Assembly: GCF_008642335.1 (NCBI RefSeq)
Contig: NZ_CP029191.1
Location: forward strand, 6,200,001 to 6,264,000
DNA: 64,000 bases
Direction of reading: 5' to 3'
From: Streptomyces venezuelae
GTDB taxonomy: Bacteria; Actinomycetota; Actinomycetes; Streptomycetales; Streptomycetaceae
Shown: positions 59,747-64,000 of the stretch, in pieces
Numbering within the stretch: position 1 is the stretch's first letter
Layout of the letters: every line of letters begins with the position of its first letter
Notes under the pieces: generated by a model
The model's database searches: none
What the model saw: only the letters and a program-made list of their open reading frames with translations
Told to the model about the DNA's origin: nothing
Translations under genes and position numbers: made by a program

Positions 59747-60387
59747 TCGCCCGCCTCCGTCGCGTTGTCCTCGCGCCGCTTCCGCATCATCCGGGGCCGG
59801 GAGTCGCCCGGCTCCCCGTCGAGGCCGCGGACACCGACGACCGCGCCTTCGGTGACCGGCGGTGCCACGTCGTACGTGGGCGAGACCGGGAACGGCACGG
59901 TGATCACGACGTCCAGGGACGGCTTGAGCTCACCGCCGAGCGCCGACCAGATGTCGGCGATGGACCGCGCCTCGGGCGGCGGCACCGCGACGGACAGCGG
60001 CAGCGTGGCGCCGAGCGAGGCGAGCGCGTCCGGCAGCCGGTCCGGGGGCAGCAGCTCGTGGGAGAGGAGCGTGCCGAGGGCGGCGGAGAGCAGCCGGTGC
60101 TCGTCCTCGGGGCGGTTGGTCCAGGCGGTGAGCAGGTAGGAGAGCCGGAACCAGCGGGGCGGCTGCCGCCTGCGCAGCACGATGCCGTCCGGCCCCCGCT
60201 CGGCGTAGGCGCCGCGCTCGCGGCGGGCGACGTCCTCGCGGATGTCGTACAGGTACGAGTTGAGCGTGGGTGCGTTGCGCCGTGCCGCCCAGTCGCGGGT
60301 CGGTGCCTCGAAGACGACCTCGCCGGTCCCCTCCGGAAGCGCCTCGCGCAGCAGCGCGCGGAGCGCCTCGTCGACTTCGTGGATCAC
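59743..60387 (-). CDS. cis16: CIS tail terminator/cap, DUF4255 (Cis16)
   Basis: 214 residues. VIHEVDEALRALLREALPEGTGEVVFEAPTRDWAARRNAPTLNSYLYDIREDVARRERG and WFRLSYLLTAWTNRPEDEHRLLSAALGTLLSHELLP are diagnostic of DUF4255/Afp16 proteins that cap the sheath and tube. GTG 60387 is chosen because GGGGAG lies about eight bases upstream and the family starts here; an earlier open frame to 60492 adds Arg-rich text. Confidence 0.92.
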   Translation of the reverse strand: MIHEVDEALRALLREALPEGTGEVVFEAPTRDWAARRNAPTLNSYLYDIREDVARRERGAYAERGPDGIVLRRRQPPRWFRLSYLLTAWTNRPEDEHRLLSAALGTLLSHELLPPDRLPDALASLGATLPLSVAVPPPEARSIADIWSALGGELKPSLDVVITVPFPVSPTYDVAPPVTEGAVVGVRGLDGEPGDSRPRMMRKRREDNATEAGE

Positions 60388-60454
60388 GGCCGCGCTCCCC
60401 GTATGGAGGTGGGGAGCCGGTCGGGCCGCGGCATCGGCGGGTCTTGTCGCCGCA

Positions 60455-61141
60455 TTAGATGTACCCCTCCCGCAGCGCGTACGCGACGGCATGCGCGCGG
60501 TTCTGCAGCTGCAGGCGCGTCATCAGCGCGTGCAGAACGTTCTTGACGGTGCGTTCGGAGTAGGCGAGTTTCTCCGATATCTGCTTGGTGTCGAGCCCCT
60601 CCGCGATCAGCCGTACCACGTCGACCTCGCGGGGCGCCATGCCCAGCGTCGGCACGAGGGCGCCGGCGGCGGACGGTGTGCCGTCGAGCGCGGAGAGCCG
60701 GAGGCGGCCCAGCTGGGTCATGAGCCGGTTGATGAGGTCGGGCGGCAGCTCGCCCTCGCCGCGCGCCGCGCTGTGCACGGCCCGCAGCAGCTTCTGCGGG
60801 GTGGCCTGGTGGCGCCAGAGGATGGCCCGTACGCCGTACTCGACGACGGCGAGCAGTTCGGGCTCGCGCAGCTCGCTGGCGATGAGGACGACGCGCTGTT
60901 CCGTGGACCGGGCGAGGCGGCGCAGCTCGCTGCCCGCCGGGTCGTCGAGCCGGTCGACGAGCATGACGGCGACGCGTTCCTGCGCGGCGGCCGTCGGCGT
61001 TCCGGGCGGCGCGGGGCTGGAGCCGTCTGTGGCCCGGTCCACCAGCTCCACGGTGGGCTCGTGCCGTAGATGGCTGATGACCCCGGCCCTGCTGAGGGGG
61101 TCGGTGGCGTGCACGGCCACCGAGATACGTGTATCCGACAC
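60455..61141 (-). CDS. LuxR/NarL-type regulator with degenerate receiver
   Basis: 228 residues. C-terminal NarL/FixJ helix-turn-helix (APREVDVVRLIAEGLDTKQISEKLAYSERTVKNVLHALMTRLQLQNRAHAVAYALREGYI). The N-terminal domain is receiver-shaped (VAVHATDPLSRAGVISHLR, VMLVDRLDD, VVLIASELREPEL), but the acidic pair is missing and the phospho-acceptor region is altered, so phosphorylation is doubtful. First gene of the cis16-cis15 run. GTG 61141 follows AGGGAAG; the annotated upstream extension to 61195 is less likely. Confidence 0.87.
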   Translation of the reverse strand: MSDTRISVAVHATDPLSRAGVISHLRHEPTVELVDRATDGSSPAPPGTPTAAAQERVAVMLVDRLDDPAGSELRRLARSTEQRVVLIASELREPELLAVVEYGVRAILWRHQATPQKLLRAVHSAARGEGELPPDLINRLMTQLGRLRLSALDGTPSAAGALVPTLGMAPREVDVVRLIAEGLDTKQISEKLAYSERTVKNVLHALMTRLQLQNRAHAVAYALREGYI

Positions 61142-61191
61142 TGAACTTCCCTGTCTTCCCCCGAATAGCGACGGGCACAGGGTGGCCGGAA

Positions 61192-61223
61192 GCAATCAAC
61201 AAATGATTGCCGTTGAATCAACG
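61192..61223. promoter_or_regulatory. Adjacent AT-rich palindromes upstream of the LuxR gene
   Basis: GCAATCA-ACAAA-TGATTGC (61192-61210) is directly followed by CGTTGA-A-TCAACG (61211-61223). Both are perfect, and the region is conspicuously AT-rich. Located 50-80 bases before the LuxR start on its upstream side; probable operator or promoter. Confidence 0.55.
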
Positions 61224-61277
61224 TGGTTGTTTACGCGTACGTGAGTGAACACTGCGCGGCTGGGGACTTGGTGTGCA

Positions 61278-61354
61278 GGACCGGTACGGCGGCGTTCCCC
61301 CGGGGGACCGTTCCGGTCCAGGTTTCCCTGGTTCGGCCATGAGCCGGGGAAACC
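61278..61354 (-). terminator. Double hairpin after the GAF-ANTAR gene
   Basis: Arms GGACCGGTACGG (61278-61289) and CCGTTCCGGTCC (61308-61319), one mismatch; a second hairpin GGTTTCCC...GGGAAACC (61321-61354). They lie just past the minus-strand stop at 61364. Confidence 0.6.
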
Positions 61355-61363
61355 GTGCCCGCT

Positions 61364-62071
61364 TCACGGCTTCGTGAAACCGCCGTGCGCGCACACCTGC
61401 GCGGCGACATCACGGAGCTTCACGTTGTTCTCCTGCGAGTAGCGGCGCAGCACGTCGAACGCCTCCTCCTCGGAGAGGCGGTGCCTGCCCATGATGATGC
61501 CCATCGCCTCGCCGATGGTGTGCCGGGTGGAGATGGCCCGCTCCAGCTGGGCATGGGTGCGGGCGCTGGAGAAGGCGACGGCGGCGTGCGAGGCGAGGAG
61601 CAGGCCGGCCGTCTCGTCGTCCTCGGTGAAGGCGCCGGGCCGGGAGGAGTACAGGTTCAGCGCGCCGAGCTCCTCGTCCTCGGTGAAGAGCAGGAAGCCC
61701 ATCATGCTGCCGATGCCCAGCGTCCGCGCCTCACCGGCGTAGGCGGGCCAGCGCGGCTGCTCACGGGTGAAGTCCGAGATGCGGAAGACCCGCTCACCGC
61801 CGCAGCTCCGCGCGACGTCGAAACAGGGCCCCTCGCCCTTGCTGGCCTGAAGCTCGTCACTGTCGACGACGATCCGGTGGGTGGGTGCGAGCGTCTGCAC
61901 CTCCCCGCCGTGCAGGATCAGGATGCCGGCCGCGTCACAGCCCGCCACGAGCTCGGTGGCCGACGCGGTGATCCGCTCCAGCGTGGCGTCGACGGAGGTC
62001 TGCGCCAGCAGGTCCCGCGCCATCGAAGCCATCTGCTTCCCGAACCGGGCCCAGTCCACACGGTCCTCCAT
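61364..62071 (-). CDS. GAF-ANTAR domain regulator
   Basis: 235 residues. A GAF domain (LERITASATELVAGCDAAGILILHGGEVQTLAPTHRIVVDSDELQASKGEGPCFDVA, GFLLFTEDEELGALNLYSSRPGAF) followed by an ANTAR RNA-binding domain (QLERAISTRHTIGEAMGIIMGRHRLSEEEAFDVLRRYSQENNVKLRDVA). Such proteins bind paired hairpins to prevent termination. ATG 62071 is used; GTG 62077 is an alternative with GAGGTG upstream. It is divergent from hen1 with 246 bases between; no gene lies there. Confidence 0.9.
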   Translation of the reverse strand: MEDRVDWARFGKQMASMARDLLAQTSVDATLERITASATELVAGCDAAGILILHGGEVQTLAPTHRIVVDSDELQASKGEGPCFDVARSCGGERVFRISDFTREQPRWPAYAGEARTLGIGSMMGFLLFTEDEELGALNLYSSRPGAFTEDDETAGLLLASHAAVAFSSARTHAQLERAISTRHTIGEAMGIIMGRHRLSEEEAFDVLRRYSQENNVKLRDVAAQVCAHGGFTKP

Positions 62072-62317
62072 CCTCACGACGCCTGAGCACACCTCTTCTA
62101 CCCAGCTTCCCGCGAGACCCTCGCGACCGCGCGCACGACACCGCTTCGTGCCTGGTCGGGGCCGTACGGCGGCGAAAATTCCTGCGTGCGCCCCGTGCGT
62201 TCGCTGTACGTTGAAGGGGCGCGCCGGAGACGGGGAGCGCCCCGCGGAAGCCGTGCGCCGCGTCCCGCTGTTGATCACCCAACCGCAGCTCAGACTGTGT
62301 TTTGAGGCCGACCTGAA

Positions 62318-63835
62318 GTGTTTCTGACGATCAGTACCACCGGTACCCCCGAGCGCCCCGCCACCGACCTCGGCTTCCTGCTGCACAAGCACCCCGACAA
62401 CCGGCATACGCGCAGCGTGTCCTACGGGACCGCGCACGTCCTCTTCCCCGAGGCGAGTGAGGGGCGCTGTACCGCCGCGCTGCTCCTCGAGGTCGACCCC
62501 GTCGCGCTCGTGCGGCGCGGCAAGGGGAAGGGCAAGGGGCGGGGCGGGGCCCCGGACGCGGCTCTGGCGCAGTACGTGAACGACCGGCCCTACGCCGCCT
62601 CCTCGCTGCTCGCCGTGGCGCTGAGCGCCGTGTTCTCCAGTGCCATGCGGGGCGTGTGCGCCGCACGGCCGGAGCGGGTCGCGGAGCCGCTGCCGCTCCG
62701 TGTCGAGGTGCCGGTCCTGCCCGCCCGTGGCGGTGCCGAGCTGGTGCGGGCGCTGTTCGAACCGCTCGGGTGGGCCGTGACGGCGACGCCCGTGCCGCTG
62801 GACGTGCGGTTCCCCGAGTGGGGCGACTCGCGGTACGTACACCTCGTACTCGAAGCGCCCGACGGGACGCTCACGCTGGGCGAGGCGCTGCGGCACCTGT
62901 ACGTGCTGCTGCCCGTCCTCGACGACGCCAAGCACTACTGGGTCTCGCCGGACGAGGTCGACAAGCTGCTGCGGGCCGGGGAGGGGTGGCTCGCGGACCA
63001 CCCCGAGCAGGCCGTCATCACCAGTCGTTATCTGGCGCGCCGGTGGTCCCTGACCCGGGACGCCAGGGAGCGGCTCGAACTCGTGCGGCTCGCCGACGCG
63101 GACGACACGGACGTCGACGAGATCGACAACGCCGTCGACGAGGACACCGACACCGAGGAGAAGCCGGTGCCGCTCGCCGTGCGGCGCCGGGAGGCGATCC
63201 TCGCCGAGCTGGCCGACACCGGCGCCGGACGAGTGCTCGATCTCGGCTGCGGCCAGGGCCAGTTGGTGCAGGCCCTGCTCAAGGACGTCCGGTACACCGA
63301 GATCGTCGGGGTCGACGTGTCCATGCGCGCGCTGACCGTGGCCTCCCGGCGGCTGAGGCTCGACCGCCTGGGCGAGCGCCAGGCCGGCCGCGTCCAGCTC
63401 ATGCAGGGCTCCCTCGCGTACACCGACAAGCGGCTCAAGGGGTACGACGCGGCCGTGCTCAGCGAGGTCATCGAGCACCTCGACGAGGCGCGGCTGCCCG
63501 CCCTGGAGTACGCCGTGTTCGGCTCCGCGCGTCCCCGTACCGTCCTCGTGACGACGCCGAACGTCGAGTACAACGTCCGCTGGGAGTCGCTCCCCGCGGG
63601 CCACGTCCGCCACGGCGACCACCGCTTCGAGTGGACGCGCGACCAGCTCGCGGAGTGGGCCCGACGTGTCGGTGAACGGCACGGCTATGCCGTCCGGTTC
63701 GTGCCCGTCGGCGACGACGACCCCGAGGTGGGTCCGCCCACGCAGATGGCCGTATTCACCCAGGAAACCAAGGAAACCAGGGCAGCCGGCGCAGCCAAGG
63801 CAGCCGACACAGCCGACAAGGACCGGGTCGCATGA
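62318..63835 (+). CDS. hen1: 3'-terminal RNA ribose 2'-O-methyltransferase Hen1
   Basis: 505 residues. The N-terminal domain (TDLGFLLHKHPDNRHTRSVSYGTAHVLFPE, LDDAKHYWVSPDEVDKLLRAGEGWL) is the bacterial Hen1 partner module; the C-terminal methyltransferase has DLGCGQGQL and the metal site EVIEHLDEARLP with later HxxH (GHVRHGDHRFEWTRDQ). Hen1 methylates 2'-OH at the 3' end of cleaved RNA before Pnkp re-ligates, so the repaired RNA resists the same ribotoxin. GTG 62318. Its TGA overlaps the pnkp ATG (ATGA). Confidence 0.94.
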   Translation: MFLTISTTGTPERPATDLGFLLHKHPDNRHTRSVSYGTAHVLFPEASEGRCTAALLLEVDPVALVRRGKGKGKGRGGAPDAALAQYVNDRPYAASSLLAVALSAVFSSAMRGVCAARPERVAEPLPLRVEVPVLPARGGAELVRALFEPLGWAVTATPVPLDVRFPEWGDSRYVHLVLEAPDGTLTLGEALRHLYVLLPVLDDAKHYWVSPDEVDKLLRAGEGWLADHPEQAVITSRYLARRWSLTRDARERLELVRLADADDTDVDEIDNAVDEDTDTEEKPVPLAVRRREAILAELADTGAGRVLDLGCGQGQLVQALLKDVRYTEIVGVDVSMRALTVASRRLRLDRLGERQAGRVQLMQGSLAYTDKRLKGYDAAVLSEVIEHLDEARLPALEYAVFGSARPRTVLVTTPNVEYNVRWESLPAGHVRHGDHRFEWTRDQLAEWARRVGERHGYAVRFVPVGDDDPEVGPPTQMAVFTQETKETRAAGAAKAADTADKDRVA

Positions 63836-64000
63836 CTGACGACGACAACCGCACCGCCGACGCCGCCCGCGTCCTGCCCGTCACCGACCTCTCCCTCGTC
63901 GTGCTGATCGGCGCCACCGGCTCCGGCAAGTCCACCTTCGCGCGCACGCACTTCAAGGAAACAGAGGTCATATCCAGCGACTTCTGCCGCGGGCTCGTCG
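63832..64000 (+). CDS. pnkp: Polynucleotide kinase-phosphatase Pnkp, 3' part cut by window end
   Basis: About 56 residues are visible: LSLVVLIGATGSGKSTFARTHFKETEVISSDFCRGLV, which is the bacterial Pnkp kinase P-loop (GATGSGKST) and the SSDFCR substrate site. Pnkp is a kinase-phosphatase-adenylyltransferase that heals and ligates cut RNA with Hen1. Incomplete; the phosphatase and ligase domains lie beyond the window. Confidence 0.9.
   Translation, partial: MTDDDNRTADAARVLPVTDLSLVVLIGATGSGKSTFARTHFKETEVISSDFCRGLV

Noticed and set aside
61364..63682. 772-codon minus frame extending the GAF-ANTAR gene
   Set aside because: Upstream part is antisense to hen1 and lacks family text; real start is near 62071.

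Overview
The window is high-GC actinobacterial chromosome and almost certainly Streptomyces. Strong third-codon GC bias, many GTG/TTG starts, 4-nt ATGA/GTGA gene overlaps, possible leaderless starts, TTA-codon rarity, a 2-methylisoborneol operon with an EshA-type encapsulin, an AfsR/SARP regulator and an actinomycete contractile injection system all fit. No rRNA, tRNA, CRISPR array, integrase or insertion sequence was recognised.

Layout. (1) 1-5.1 kb: a minus-strand run of TAT-exported PIG-L deacetylase, integral-membrane acyltransferase and DNA alkylation repair protein (cut by the window edge), then a divergent alpha/beta hydrolase. (2) 5.1-13.4 kb: a TsaD protein outside its usual neighbourhood; a nitrilase-family amidase with a divergent LacI regulator and twin palindromic operators; a DUF2945/DUF3140/spore-photolyase-like run; three tiny secreted proteins; a histidine phosphatase; an M20 amidohydrolase. 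(3) 13.4-25.6 kb: a corrin-ring cobalamin cluster, cobN (behind a B12 riboswitch), cobG-cobH-cobIJ, cobK, cbiD and cobL-cobM. It builds the ring from precorrin-2 to hydrogenobyrinate a,c-diamide cobaltochelation, though several steps (cobB, cobO, cobQ, cobD, cobF) are not here. (4) 25.7-31.4 kb: an iron-box-controlled enterobactin-type esterase, a SepF paralogue, an AAA ATPase/MazG-like pair, two small hypotheticals and an F420-type LLM oxidoreductase. (5) 31.5-35.3 kb: the eshA-mibS-gppMT operon, that is a family 2B encapsulin shell with the two enzymes that make 2-methylisoborneol.

(6) 35.3-61.2 kb: a contractile injection system (eCIS, of the type studied as CISSc in S. coelicolor). The minus-strand structural operon runs sheath, tube, assembly protein, 55-aa protein, a 1238-aa VQR-repeat protein, second tube/initiator, LysM protein, VgrG-like hub/spike, gp25, baseplate J, tail protein I and a membrane zinc-ribbon/discoidin protein (CisA-like). 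A divergent TTA-containing SARP regulator follows, then two paralogous single-pass membrane proteins with shared N-terminal domain but different outer binding modules, the AAA+ ATPase, the DUF4255 cap/terminator and a LuxR-type regulator. (7) 61.3-64 kb: a GAF-ANTAR regulator and the Hen1-Pnkp bacterial RNA repair pair, the latter cut by the window end.

Unusual across the window: at least five proteins carry in-frame minisatellite expansions in linkers or N-termini (CobG, CobIJ, Fes, the VQR protein, the SARP). Candidate SARP heptamer direct repeats with 11-bp period lie in the 564-bp divergent region that separates the SARP gene from the sheath operon, and the SARP carries a TTA codon, suggesting bldA-dependent control of the injection system.
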